In this document: positions 1 through 7,500 of the stretch, one piece after another | Layout of the letters: each line of letters opens with the position of its first letter | Position numbering within the stretch: position 1 is the first letter of the stretch | NCBI RefSeq assembly: GCF_934754915.1 | Contig: NZ_CAKVKB010000063.1 | Span: forward strand, 1 to 19,740 | Direction of reading: 5' to 3' | DNA length: 19,740 nucleotides | From: an uncultured Clostridium sp. | Lineage (GTDB): Bacteria > Bacillota > Clostridia > Clostridiales > Clostridiaceae | Notes under the pieces: model-generated | Databases searched by the model: none | The model's input: only the letters and a program-made list of their open reading frames with translations | Told to the model about the DNA's origin: nothing | Made by a program: the position numbers and the translations under genes

Positions 1-65
1 AAGAAGCAAAAGTTATTGATAATGGCTTCTTTAAGAAATTTAAAGTGAAGCTTATGAATTTATAG
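1..65 (+). CDS. C-terminal end of an unrecognised protein (partial)
   Basis: In the third frame the window opens inside a reading frame that ends at a TAG at 63-65. The visible 20 residues are mixed and basic, ending in a lysine-rich stretch (FFKKFKVKLMNL), which looks more like protein than the lysine-and-stop-rich reading of the first frame. The piece is too short to identify. It lies 108 bases upstream of the putative permease pair in the same direction and no terminator is evident between them, so it could be the preceding gene of the same operon. The call rests only on frame openness and composition. Confidence 0.4.
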   Translation, partial: EAKVIDNGFFKKFKVKLMNL

Positions 66-173
66 ATTAGGAAGTCATTATTTTAATATTCTTAGTTTGA
101 AATTTGAAAGTATCTTTTTAAGATTGAATCAATATAAGAGAGTAACATCTAATAATATGAAAGAGGGGACACT

Positions 174-1169
174 ATGAAGCAGATAAAGGGAATAATAATT
201 TTTCTTATAAGTATATTTATAATTTCAGTATCATATCTGTATAAGAAATATAATATCCAATTCAATTTTCATGAAATAGGTGATTTCTGTACTATTTTTA
301 CAAGTATAATCCTTGATGCGCTTCCATTTATAATTATTGGATCATTAGTATCAGCATCTATACAGATATTTGTTTCTCAAGAATTTATAGAAAGGATTAT
401 TCCAGGCAATTCAGTAATTGGATATATATGTGCTGGACTTATAGGACTTATTTTTCCTGTATGTGAATGTGCAATAGTTCCGATAACAAGAAGACTAATA
501 AAAAAAGGAGTTCCAACAGGTCTTGGAGTAACATTTATGATGTCAGTTCCAATTGTAAACCCTGTAGTAATAATGTCAACATATTATGCATTTTATGATA
601 CTCAGGAAATGGTGATTATAAGAACAGCTGGAGGATTTGTATGTGCAGTGATAATAGGGATTATTATGGATTATCTTTCTAAAGATGATGCAAATATAAT
701 TTCGGGAAGTGGTGATTTTGAAACTATGTGTGATTGTGGATGTTTGGATATTACAATTGGAAAAAATAAAGTAAAAAGTCTTATAGAACATACAAATAGA
801 GAAATTTTAAATATAATGCCATATTTAATTTTTGGCGCATTTTTATCAAGTGCATTTCAAGTTGTAGCATCTCATAGAGGATTTGAATTTATAAGTGAAA
901 ATAAAGTTCTTGTAATAATATTTATGATGTTTTTAGGATTTGCTCTTTCATTGTGTTCAGAAGCAGATGCTTTTGTTGGAAAAACATTCTATTCAACATA
1001 TTCATTCAGTTCTATAGCTGCATTTCTTTTAATAGGGCCTATGCTTGACATGAAAAATTTGATTATGCTTTCAGGAGGATTTCGAAAGGAATTTATTTCA
1101 AAGCTTGCATTTGTGACATTTGGAATAGTATTTATAGTGTCATGTATATTTATGGTATCTGGTTTATAG
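174..1169 (+). CDS. Putative permease, UPF0718/DUF318 (YraQ/YcgR) family
   Basis: A 331-residue polytopic membrane protein with about eight hydrophobic stretches (roughly 5-22, 43-65, 82-96, 118-140, 150-166, 212-232, 245-262, 281-298 and 308-328). Family signatures are the PVCEC motif at 96-99 followed by a proline four residues on (IVP), a central hydrophilic loop with a cysteine cluster CDCGC at 186-190, and CSEADAF at 261-267 in a late membrane segment. These cysteines suggest handling of a metal or another thiol-binding ligand, but the substrate of this family is not established. The start follows a GAGGGG ribosome site at about 164-169. The next gene, 47 bases on, is the usual partner of this family (B. 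subtilis YcgR-YcgQ arrangement), so the two probably form a two-subunit transport system. Confidence 0.8.
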   Translation: MKQIKGIIIFLISIFIISVSYLYKKYNIQFNFHEIGDFCTIFTSIILDALPFIIIGSLVSASIQIFVSQEFIERIIPGNSVIGYICAGLIGLIFPVCECAIVPITRRLIKKGVPTGLGVTFMMSVPIVNPVVIMSTYYAFYDTQEMVIIRTAGGFVCAVIIGIIMDYLSKDDANIISGSGDFETMCDCGCLDITIGKNKVKSLIEHTNREILNIMPYLIFGAFLSSAFQVVASHRGFEFISENKVLVIIFMMFLGFALSLCSEADAFVGKTFYSTYSFSSIAAFLLIGPMLDMKNLIMLSGGFRKEFISKLAFVTFGIVFIVSCIFMVSGL

Positions 1170-1216
1170 ACTTATGTAGAGTAGGTTTAAAAGAATTTTG
1201 AAGGGAAGAGCTATAA

Positions 1217-1927
1217 TTGAGAAAATTTAATTTTGATGAATTTATGTGGTTCATCATACTTGTTTTCAGTATATTGGGATTAATATATCTTGTTTATACT
1301 AATAAAATTGATTCCTATGTGGGACAGAAAATGGTTAAATATATATATTCAGCAATAATACTATTGTTTATAATAGCTGTGTTTCAGATAAAAAATATAT
1401 TTACACCTAAGAACAGTCTAAAATTAAAGAAAAAATATATACCAATAATATTGGCACTTATAATAGGCTGCATATCAGTGAAGGTTCAAGATACATTCAG
1501 ACATAGGCAGCTTAATAATGTACTTATTAATGAATATAGTGAAAAAAGAAATAAAAATTCAGAAATTTATAATAAATATCAAAGTTCAATAGTAATAGAT
1601 GATAATAATTTAAAGATACTTGAAGAAATACAAAAATTTCCGGAAGATTTCGTTGGGAAACACATAGAAATGAGTGGCTTTGTATGCAGAGAAAGTTATC
1701 TGAAAAATAATCAGTTTATTGTTGGAAGAATCATAATGACATGCTGTGCAGCTGATTCTAAGATAGTTGGAATACTTGCAGAGGATGATGAAATCATTAA
1801 TTTGGATGAAAATGAATGGGTTACAATAAGAGGTATTATTAATTATACAACGATTAATGATGATGAAGGTATAAGTCATAATGTTCCAGTTGTCATTATA
1901 GAAAATATGTCTAAGAAAAGAAAGTGA
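1217..1927 (+). CDS. TIGR03943/DUF1980 (YcgQ-like) putative permease subunit
   Basis: A 236-residue protein: three predicted membrane helices (about 10-27, 40-58 and 75-92), a linker, then a soluble C-terminal domain with the family's GRIIMTCCAAD motif at 170-180. The paired cysteines 176-177 and Asp180 are the hallmark. A TTG start at 1217 is preferred because GAAGGGAAGAG at 1200-1210 sits at proper spacing; the first ATG, at residue 10, would lie inside the first membrane segment and has no ribosome site. The gene follows the UPF0718 permease closely, and such pairs are conserved. It ends before a strong stem-loop at 2001-2037. Membrane location is predicted; the transported ligand is unknown. 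Confidence 0.8.
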   Translation: MRKFNFDEFMWFIILVFSILGLIYLVYTNKIDSYVGQKMVKYIYSAIILLFIIAVFQIKNIFTPKNSLKLKKKYIPIILALIIGCISVKVQDTFRHRQLNNVLINEYSEKRNKNSEIYNKYQSSIVIDDNNLKILEEIQKFPEDFVGKHIEMSGFVCRESYLKNNQFIVGRIIMTCCAADSKIVGILAEDDEIINLDENEWVTIRGIINYTTINDDEGISHNVPVVIIENMSKKRK

Positions 1928-2000
1928 CAATAAATTCATTGGTATAATAAAAGATAATGTGTTTATGATAAAGCTAATAGATATAGATTTTATTCATAAT

Positions 2001-2045
2001 AATTAAATCTGCTGAAAAGATAACAGCAGATTTAATTATTATTGT
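2001..2045. terminator. Shared convergent terminator hairpin
   Basis: A perfect 14-bp stem (2001-2014 with 2024-2037) encloses a 9-base loop. T-rich sequence follows on the + side. It lies between the end of the YcgQ-like gene and the end of the minus-strand lipoprotein gene, so it probably ends transcription from both directions. Confidence 0.75.
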
Positions 2046-2047
2046 AT

Positions 2048-2611
2048 TTATTTATATTTTTCATCAAATATAACGGTAATATCTTTTATGTTTTTTCCTG
2101 TAGTGTCATCTGGAAGGACAGTTATACTATAAGTGTCAAATTGGTTGTTCCATATAAAGTGAGATGGAGAAAGTGAATCTGCATCACCTGCTGTTATTCC
2201 TAAAACCTTTAGTGAGTTAGTTGCATCAGCAGGATATTCAAGAGTAGTCTTTGGTGTGATTTTTACTTGTCCACATACTCCATCATAATATGTTACATCA
2301 AAAATATAATCGTCTTTTTCATAAGTTGAATCATTTCCTTGTTGCTCAGTTGGATTACCGAGAACAGAAGCTATTGAGGCAGAATCTTTTTCTTTAAGTT
2401 CATCAACACTAACAATTTTAGAAATATCTGCTGTAGGTGAATCAAGAATTGCAGAAGATTGTGCTTTTTCTGAATTTTCACCTTGTGTAGAAGAATTTTC
2501 TGTATTTTCTACTGAACCAGATGGGACATTTTCATTAGAAGCATGTCCACAAGATATTAATGTAGCGCTTATGAAAGAAGCGCATATTAAACACAATAAT
2601 TTTTTTTTCAT
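2048..2611 (-). CDS. Secreted lipoprotein of unknown function
   Basis: A 187-residue protein with a type II signal peptide: MKKK, a hydrophobic core, and lipobox LISC with Cys21 as the lipidation site. A low-complexity Ser/Glu/Asn-rich linker (about 25-60) follows and then a globular domain of about 125 residues containing DELKEKDSASIASVLGNPT and many aspartates and tyrosines. The reading frame is open 15 codons further upstream, but ATG at 2609-2611 is chosen because GGAGG on the minus strand at 2619-2624 precedes it directly and the signal peptide begins there. It should be anchored to the outer face of the cytoplasmic membrane. The domain vaguely resembles the small SmpA/BLIP-like fold of other clostridial lipoproteins, but I cannot assign a function. 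It is transcribed alone, against its neighbours. Confidence 0.75.
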   Translation of the reverse strand: MKKKLLCLICASFISATLISCGHASNENVPSGSVENTENSSTQGENSEKAQSSAILDSPTADISKIVSVDELKEKDSASIASVLGNPTEQQGNDSTYEKDDYIFDVTYYDGVCGQVKITPKTTLEYPADATNSLKVLGITAGDADSLSPSHFIWNNQFDTYSITVLPDDTTGKNIKDITVIFDEKYK

Positions 2612-2974
2612 AAAGCATTCCTCCAGTAATAATTTGTATGTTTCAGCAGATTTCACAATTAATAATTAATAATTATTAATTTAAATAAGAAAAATTACAA
2701 GATAATCTTTATACATAATAAACATTGATTTAATAAATTTTTATCATATTTTATGCTTTACCTAATATTATATGTATTAAAAATCATTAATTATCAATTG
2801 AAAAATATATCTGTTACTGTTAAATTATATCACCAAAATATAAGATATAATTTTATTTAATGAAATTGTAATAAAATTTGCCAGCAGTAATTTATAATAA
2901 ATAAATTTTAAATGGAAAATATATTAGTGTAATATAGCATTTAACATAATAATAATGAGAGAAGGAGAAGTAGA
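2612..2974. other. AT-rich divergent intergenic region
   Basis: About 360 bases between the divergently read lipoprotein and dehydrogenase genes, so it must hold both promoters. Composition is almost all A and T. An 18-base perfect AT palindrome lies at 2664-2681, with little weight in such DNA. I could not single out a convincing -35/-10 pair for either gene. No RNA motif or small gene is recognisable. Confidence 0.5.
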
Positions 2975-3841
2975 GTGAAATTTCCAACTGATTTTCCAAA
3001 ACAACATCAAAATATACAGCCGGGTATGGAATTTGAAATGAATCCAGTGCCAATATATGATGGAATTGAATATAACAAAAAAGAGAAGAAACTAGAAGGC
3101 AAAAAGGCGTTAATAACAGGAGGAGATAGTGGAATTGGAAGAGCTGTTTCAATAGCATATGCATATGAAGGAGCAGATATAGCAATAGTATACAAAAATG
3201 AAGATAAGGATGCTAATCTTACAAAAGAAAAAATTGAAGAATATGGAGGAAAATGTATACTAATTCCTGGAGATATAACTGATAAAACATTCTGCAACTC
3301 AGCAATTGAAAAAACAATAAATGAATTTGGGAAAATAGATATTCTTGTAAATAATGCAGCAGTACAATATGAATGTACAGATATAAAGCAGCTTTCAGAT
3401 GAACAATTTGATAAGACTTTTAAGACAAATGTTTATGGAACTTTTTATATTACAAAGGCAGCAATAAATTATCTGAAATTAGGAGCATGTATAATCAATA
3501 CATCGTCTATAGTTGCATTTAAAGGTCATGATACTCTTATTGATTATTCCATGACAAAGGGAGCGATAGAAGTTTTTACAAGATCACTTGCTCTGGCTCT
3601 TGCAAAAGGAAAAACTGGAATAAGGGTAAATGCAGTAGCACCAGGACCTATATGGACTCCACTTATTCCATCTTCATTTGATGAAAATAAGGTTTCTTCA
3701 TTTGGCATGGACACTCCTATGGGTAGAGCAGGACAGCCAGTTGAGTGTGCAGGAGCATATGTATTTTTGGCTAGTGAAAATGCATCATATATAACAGGAC
3801 AGACTATTCATATTAATGGTGGAAACATATTAAATAGTTGA
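2975..3841 (+). CDS. Short-chain dehydrogenase/reductase (YhdF/YghA-like)
   Basis: A 288-residue classical SDR oxidoreductase, presumably NAD(P)-dependent and cytoplasmic. The Rossmann nucleotide site is TGGDSGIG at 48-55, followed by NNAA at 126-129, the structural Asn152, catalytic Ser177/178, and YSMTK with Tyr191 and Lys195. The PGPIWTPL segment at 223-230 is typical. The roughly 40-residue N-terminal extension (KFPTDFPKQHQ and PGMEFEMNPVP) marks the subgroup of B. subtilis YhdF/YdaD and E. coli YghA, several of which are general-stress or aldehyde-reducing enzymes; the substrate here is unknown. The GTG start at 2975 is supported by GAAGGAG at 2961-2967. It is a single-gene unit. Confidence 0.88.
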   Translation: MKFPTDFPKQHQNIQPGMEFEMNPVPIYDGIEYNKKEKKLEGKKALITGGDSGIGRAVSIAYAYEGADIAIVYKNEDKDANLTKEKIEEYGGKCILIPGDITDKTFCNSAIEKTINEFGKIDILVNNAAVQYECTDIKQLSDEQFDKTFKTNVYGTFYITKAAINYLKLGACIINTSSIVAFKGHDTLIDYSMTKGAIEVFTRSLALALAKGKTGIRVNAVAPGPIWTPLIPSSFDENKVSSFGMDTPMGRAGQPVECAGAYVFLASENASYITGQTIHINGGNILNS

Positions 3842-3873
3842 ATGTTTTTAATATTAATTAATATATCTATTGT

Positions 3874-3905
3874 TATAAATAAATATTGGATATTTTTTAT
3901 TTATA
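3874..3905 (+). terminator. Possible weak AT-only terminator of the dehydrogenase gene
   Basis: An AT-only imperfect hairpin (3874-3886 with 3890-3905, loop TGG, a small bulge) has T-runs in its 3' arm and lies 33 bases after the SDR stop codon. A stem without G or C is weak, and similar hairpins occur by chance in DNA this AT-rich. Confidence 0.3.
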
Positions 3906-4051
3906 AATTATATATACATAATGAAGTCAGTTTAAATTTGAATGATAAAATATATGAAAATTAATTATATAATAATTAAGGAAGAGCTATAATTAAAAAA
4001 GAAATATAATAAAATTTAATTAAGAAAATATATATTTTGTAAAATTTTTAT

Positions 4052-4079
4052 TTGTAAAAATTAAAAATTGTTGTATAAT
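4052..4079 (+). promoter_or_regulatory. Promoter of the amino-acid ABC operon
   Basis: TTGTAA at 4052-4057 and a consensus TATAAT at 4074-4079 are separated by 16 bases, a good sigma-A type promoter. The expected start of transcription is near 4086, giving a leader of about 70 bases before the first gene. Confidence 0.6.
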
Positions 4080-4101
4080 TAATACATAAAATTTAACTTG
4101 T

Positions 4102-4141
4102 GGCAAAGAAGTCATACAATATGGTTTCTTTGTCTTTTTTT
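4102..4141 (+). terminator. Terminator-like hairpin in the leader of the amino-acid ABC operon
   Basis: A 15-bp stem including a few G-U pairs (4102-4116 with 4120-4134) closed by the three-base loop CAA is followed at once by seven T residues (4135-4141). It begins only about 16 bases after the predicted transcription start and ends three bases before the GGAGGA ribosome site of the lipoprotein gene. It has the form of an intrinsic terminator, so transcription of the operon may be attenuated. No competing antiterminator or aptamer is visible. Confidence 0.6.
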
Positions 4142-4156
4142 ATTGGAGGAATAATT

Positions 4157-4999
4157 ATGAAGAGATTACGAAAAATTTTAGCAGTATTATTAAGTGTATC
4201 TATGATGGGTGTTTTTAGTGGCTGTGGAAAAAGTTCTGATAGCAGTTCATCAGGTGAAAAAGTGTTAAAAGTAGGAATGGAGTGTGCATATGCCCCATTT
4301 AATTGGACTCAGACAGATGATAGTAATGGAGCTGTTAAGATTGCAGGAAGTGAAGAATATGCAAATGGATATGATGTTATGATGGCAAAAAAGATAGCAG
4401 ATAAGATTGGATATAAAGTTGAAATAAATAAAATGGAATGGGATGGATTATGTCCTGGTGTAAGTTCTGGAAAAATTGATGTATCTATAGCTGGACAAAG
4501 TATAACAGCAGAGCGTCTTCAAAGTGTTGATTTTTCAGATGTATATTATAAAGCTGATATAGTAGCACTTACAAGAAAAGGAACTGCTTATGAAAACGCA
4601 AAAAATGTAAATGATCTTAAAGGTGCAGTGTGTACATCTCAATTAAATACTGTATGGTATGATTTGTTGGACCAGATTCCAGAAGCTAATAAGCAGGCTG
4701 CAATAGATACAGTTCCAGCTATGATAGTAGCATTAAGTTCAGGAAAAGTTGATGTTATTGCAACAGATAAACCAACTGCAATGGCAGCTGCTCATTCAAA
4801 TAAAGATTTAGTATTGTTAGATTTTAAAGATGGAAATGGATTTGATGCTTCAGATGAAGATGTAAATATGGGAATAGCAATAAAGAAAGGTAATACTGAA
4901 CTAAAAGATAAAATTAATTCAGCACTTGCAGAAATAAGTGAAGAAGACAGGGAAAAAATGATGGATGATGCAATTAAATATCAGCCATTATCAGAATAA
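4157..4999 (+). CDS. Polar amino-acid ABC transporter substrate-binding lipoprotein
   Basis: A 280-residue family 3 solute-binding protein. It has a basic N-terminus, a hydrophobic core and lipobox FSGC with Cys23, then a Ser/Gly linker and the ligand domain beginning VLKVGMECAYAPFNW (36-50). A YDVMMAKKIADKIGY-like helix and DGLCPGVSSGKIDVSIAGQS with ITAERLQSVDFSDVYY follow, the characteristic pattern of family 3 ligand pockets. ATG at 4157 is chosen over the upstream in-frame GTG at 4100: GGAGGA at 4145-4150 precedes it, the signal peptide starts there, and the longer reading would run through the leader hairpin. It captures an amino acid outside the membrane for the permease and ATPase encoded next. 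The precise amino acid cannot be read from sequence. Confidence 0.9.
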   Translation: MKRLRKILAVLLSVSMMGVFSGCGKSSDSSSSGEKVLKVGMECAYAPFNWTQTDDSNGAVKIAGSEEYANGYDVMMAKKIADKIGYKVEINKMEWDGLCPGVSSGKIDVSIAGQSITAERLQSVDFSDVYYKADIVALTRKGTAYENAKNVNDLKGAVCTSQLNTVWYDLLDQIPEANKQAAIDTVPAMIVALSSGKVDVIATDKPTAMAAAHSNKDLVLLDFKDGNGFDASDEDVNMGIAIKKGNTELKDKINSALAEISEEDREKMMDDAIKYQPLSE

Positions 5000-5028
5000 G
5001 CAAAGCATAAAAGTTTGGGGGAATAGTT

Positions 5029-5793
5029 ATGACAGCAGACATGCCGAATGATTTCTTGGGCTGGGTAGTATTTCTTATACAGAAATATGGAACATTATTT
5101 ATAAAAGGTGCAGCATACACTCTTATACTTGCACTTATAGGAACATTTATAGGATGTATTATTGGATTTTTAGTTGGTATTGTAAGAAAAATTGAAATAC
5201 AGGAAGAAGATAATACCCTATATAAGTCAATTTTAAGAATAATAAAAGTTATTTTTACAGCTTATGTGGAATTTTTTAGAGGAACTCCAATGATTGTTCA
5301 AGCTATGGTTATATATTATGGAGCAATGGAGGCATTTAACATAGATATGTCACCATTTATTGCAGGTTTATTTGTTGTATCGATAAATACTGGAGCATAT
5401 ATGGCTGAAACAGTACGTGGAGGAATTGAATCTATAGATATAGGACAGACAGAGGGTGCAAAAGCTATAGGAATGACTTATTTTCAGACAATGATTTATA
5501 TAATATTGCCTCAGACATTAAGAAATATAATGCCTCAGATAGGGAATAATCTGATAATAAATATAAAGGATACATCTGTATTAAATGTAATATCTGTATC
5601 AGAACTTTATTTTGCAGGAAAATCTGCATCAGGTGTGTATTATAAATATTTTGAAGTGTTTTTTATAATCTGTATCATTTATTTCATAATGAATCTTGCT
5701 GTGTCACGTATACTGCAATTTATTGAGAGAAAAATGGATGGGCCAGAAGATTATAAACTTTCAGAAAATGATTATATGTCAGGTGAAATATAA
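5029..5793 (+). CDS. Amino-acid ABC transporter permease (HisM/ArtM-like)
   Basis: A 254-residue membrane protein of the HisM/GlnP family with membrane segments at about 22-52, 88-103, 108-122, 150-170 and 205-228. FRGTP at 83-87 is the family signature, and the EAA coupling loop that docks on the ATPase starts at EGAKAIGM (142-149) and ends near PQ at 161-162. A charged insertion of about 20 residues (53-75) between the first and second segments is somewhat longer than usual. One permease gene is present, so the channel is probably a homodimer. The start follows GGGGGA at 5017-5022, 29 bases after the binding-protein stop codon, in the same operon. Confidence 0.92.
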   Translation: MTADMPNDFLGWVVFLIQKYGTLFIKGAAYTLILALIGTFIGCIIGFLVGIVRKIEIQEEDNTLYKSILRIIKVIFTAYVEFFRGTPMIVQAMVIYYGAMEAFNIDMSPFIAGLFVVSINTGAYMAETVRGGIESIDIGQTEGAKAIGMTYFQTMIYIILPQTLRNIMPQIGNNLIINIKDTSVLNVISVSELYFAGKSASGVYYKYFEVFFIICIIYFIMNLAVSRILQFIERKMDGPEDYKLSENDYMSGEI

Positions 5794-5813
5794 AAAAGAC
5801 TTAAATATAGTAA

Positions 5814-5860
5814 TTTTGCTAAGTTAGATATTTTTATAAATGATTTAAACTTTGGCAAAA
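5814..5860 (+). repeat. Imperfect intercistronic hairpin between permease and ATPase genes
   Basis: Ten pairs including two G-U (5814-5823 with 5851-5860) can close a 27-base loop in the 87-base gap before the ATPase gene. No U-tract follows, so it is not a terminator. It could mark an RNA processing or stability site. The long loop makes it weak. Confidence 0.25.
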
Positions 5861-5880
5861 CAATACAGGAGGAATAGGAA

Positions 5881-6654
5881 ATGGAGGCTCTAAAAAGTAA
5901 ACATAATAAAAGTTTAAATGTACCTGTAATTAAAGTTTCGCATTTAAGAAAAAAATTTGGTGAACATGAAGTGTTAAAAGATATAGATTTTATTACCAAT
6001 CATGGTGATGTAATATGTATAATAGGGTCATCTGGTTCAGGAAAATCGACACTTTTAAGATGTATAAATATGCTGGAAAAACCTACATCAGGAGAGATTT
6101 ATTATAATAATATAAATATTATGAAAAAGGAAAATAAAGTTACAACATATAGATCTAAAGTGGGCATGGTATTTCAGTCATTTAATTTATTTAATAACAT
6201 GACAGTACTTGAAAATTGCATGATTGGAGTGACAAAAGTATTAAAGAAAGACAAAAAATATGCAGAAGAAATATCATTAAAATATTTAAAAAAGGTAGGT
6301 ATGGAGAAATATTTAAATGCAAAACCAAAGCAATTATCAGGTGGTCAGAAACAACGTGTAGCTATTGCAAGAGCACTTGCTATGGAGCCTGAAGTCTTGC
6401 TGTTTGATGAACCTACAAGTGCATTAGATCCTGAAATGGTAGGAGAAGTATTGAAGGTTATGAGAGAACTTGCAAGAGAAGGAATGACAATGATAATAGT
6501 CACACATGAAATGGCTTTTGCACGTGATGTTTCAACAAGAACTGTATTTATGGACAATGGAGTTATTGTTGAAAATGATATACCAGAAATAGTGTTCCAG
6601 AATCCAAAAAATGAAAGAACAAAAGAATTTTTGAAGCGCTTTATGGATAATTGA
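5881..6654 (+). CDS. Amino-acid ABC transporter ATP-binding protein (GlnQ/HisP family)
   Basis: A 257-residue ABC ATPase with a complete set of motifs: Walker A GSSGSGKS at 49-56, Q-loop Gln99, signature LSGGQ at 152-156, Walker B VLLFDE at 172-177, D-loop SALD and switch His209. It powers uptake through the permease encoded just upstream and acts at the inner face of the membrane. The first 15 residues (MEALKSKHNKSLNVP) are an extension before the usual VIKVSHLRKKFG start. ATG at 5881 fits the AGGAGGA site at about 5868-5874. Nothing essential is missing. Confidence 0.93.
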   Translation: MEALKSKHNKSLNVPVIKVSHLRKKFGEHEVLKDIDFITNHGDVICIIGSSGSGKSTLLRCINMLEKPTSGEIYYNNINIMKKENKVTTYRSKVGMVFQSFNLFNNMTVLENCMIGVTKVLKKDKKYAEEISLKYLKKVGMEKYLNAKPKQLSGGQKQRVAIARALAMEPEVLLFDEPTSALDPEMVGEVLKVMRELAREGMTMIIVTHEMAFARDVSTRTVFMDNGVIVENDIPEIVFQNPKNERTKEFLKRFMDN

Positions 6655-6705
6655 TTTAAAAGACAATATGCAAAAGTGCAGGGTATTTTAGGAGGATGAT
6701 AACTT

Positions 6706-6981
6706 ATGGAACAGTTTAAAGAAAATAAAGTTAAGGTTGTAGTTAAAAAATCTAATTGTGATTTGTATAAAGAGGGAGATGAAATATATATAAATGGAGC
6801 AGTGATCGATAAAGAAAAATCAGCACAAATATGCCTTACTGCAGTAAATGCTTTCTACCCATTTATATATGCAGCACGGAAGAAAGTCACTAGTGAAATG
6901 ATGGGGTTTGATGAACTTATTTTTAGATGTCCTGACTGTGCTGAAGGGGTAGAATTTAAAATAATATCATATGAAGAATAG
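6706..6981 (+). CDS. Small cysteine-containing TIGR04076-like protein
   Basis: A 91-residue soluble protein with an N-terminal KVKVVVKKSNCDLYKEGDE segment, a central YPFIYAARK segment, and a C-terminal RCPDC pair (Cys75 and Cys78) with further cysteines at 18 and 43. This layout (CxxYxxGD near the start, a YPF/IYAxRK helix, a late CPDC) resembles the TIGR04076 family, which has no known function; the assignment is from memory of family pattern, not a search. The CxxC pair could bind a metal or be redox active. GGAGG at 6691-6695 precedes the start, the gene is 51 bases behind the ABC ATPase gene, and a strong terminator follows, so it is probably the last gene of the importer operon. Confidence 0.65.
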   Translation: MEQFKENKVKVVVKKSNCDLYKEGDEIYINGAVIDKEKSAQICLTAVNAFYPFIYAARKKVTSEMMGFDELIFRCPDCAEGVEFKIISYEE

Positions 6982-7021
6982 AAAACACAAAGTATGTTCT
7001 AAAAAAGCATTAATTAATATG

Positions 7022-7072
7022 TTTATCAAAAAAATGATTCCCCAATAATCAGGGAATCATTTTTTTGATAAA
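7022..7072 (+). terminator. Strong intrinsic terminator of the amino-acid ABC operon
   Basis: A perfect 21-bp inverted repeat (7022-7042 with 7052-7072) with a 9-base loop; the GATTCCC/GGGAATC core is followed by seven T residues inside the 3' arm. It lies 40 bases after the small cysteine protein gene. The symmetric A- and T-runs could let it work in both directions. Confidence 0.9.
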
Positions 7073-7220
7073 TCGTTATGTATATAAAATTTTTGAAATA
7101 ACATAGACAAAAAATACAAAGGAACATCATATATTATATATATAATATCAATCAATTTATATTTCAAATAATATGCGAAAATATATTATATAATTAAAAA
7201 CAAACTATAAAATTAACTTA

Positions 7221-7249
7221 TTTACATAAAAAAAACAATATTATATAAT
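7221..7249 (+). promoter_or_regulatory. Promoter of the thiamin-pyrimidine salvage operon
   Basis: TTTACA at 7221-7226 and a consensus TATAAT at 7244-7249 are 17 bases apart. The predicted transcription start near 7256 falls right at the 5' edge of the TPP aptamer. Confidence 0.75.
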
Positions 7250-7254
7250 AAATA

Positions 7255-7346
7255 TAACTAGGGGTGCTGAAAAGCTGAGAAAGTAAATTTTACTTAACCC
7301 TTTGAACCTGATTTGGACAATACCAATGTAGGGAAGTGAGCTTTAA
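7255..7346 (+). promoter_or_regulatory. TPP riboswitch (THI element)
   Basis: The conserved core is present in order: GGGGTGC (7261-7267), GCTGAGA (7274-7280), ACCCTTTGAACCTGAT (7297-7312) and GGACAATACCAATGTAGGGA (7315-7334). The element binds thiamin pyrophosphate in the nascent RNA. The variable P3 arm is an AAGTAAA/TTTACTT stem (about 7281-7295). The AT-rich flanks can form P1. It precedes a terminator and the tenA-thiZXY genes, so high TPP should stop expression of the salvage operon. Confidence 0.96.
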
Positions 7347-7376
7347 ATATTTTATTTATTATTTTGTATTTAATTC

Positions 7377-7410
7377 AGCTGTCTTTCTTATTTTTAAAGA
7401 CAGCTTTTTT
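7377..7410 (+). terminator. Riboswitch-controlled terminator (expression platform)
   Basis: A perfect 10-bp stem (7377-7386 with 7396-7405, 9-base loop) is followed by a further T-run to 7410. It is 30 bases after the aptamer and 90 bases before tenA. TCAGCT at 7375-7380 overlaps the 5' arm and is complementary to AGCTGA at 7273-7278 in the aptamer core, a possible antiterminator contact (inference). Confidence 0.88.
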
Positions 7411-7500
7411 GTGTTTTATGAAATTAATTTATAAATGAATATAAAAATAATAGTTATGTTTATTATTTTTAAATATTACATGAAAAGAGGAAAATAATTT

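Noticed and set aside
3007..3297. Minus-strand open frames opposite the dehydrogenase
   Set aside because: They are shadows of a strongly conserved SDR gene, with no ribosome site or recognisable domain.
1203..3994. Shared string GGAAGAGCTATAATT at about 1204-1218 and 3980-3994
   Set aside because: A 15-base match is expected a few times by chance in 20 kb of this composition, and one copy is just the ribosome site and TTG start of the YcgQ-like gene.
4100..4156. Possible upstream GTG start or leader peptide for the binding protein
   Set aside because: No ribosome site precedes 4100, the frame is continuous with the main gene so there is no separate peptide, and it passes through the hairpin and U-tract.
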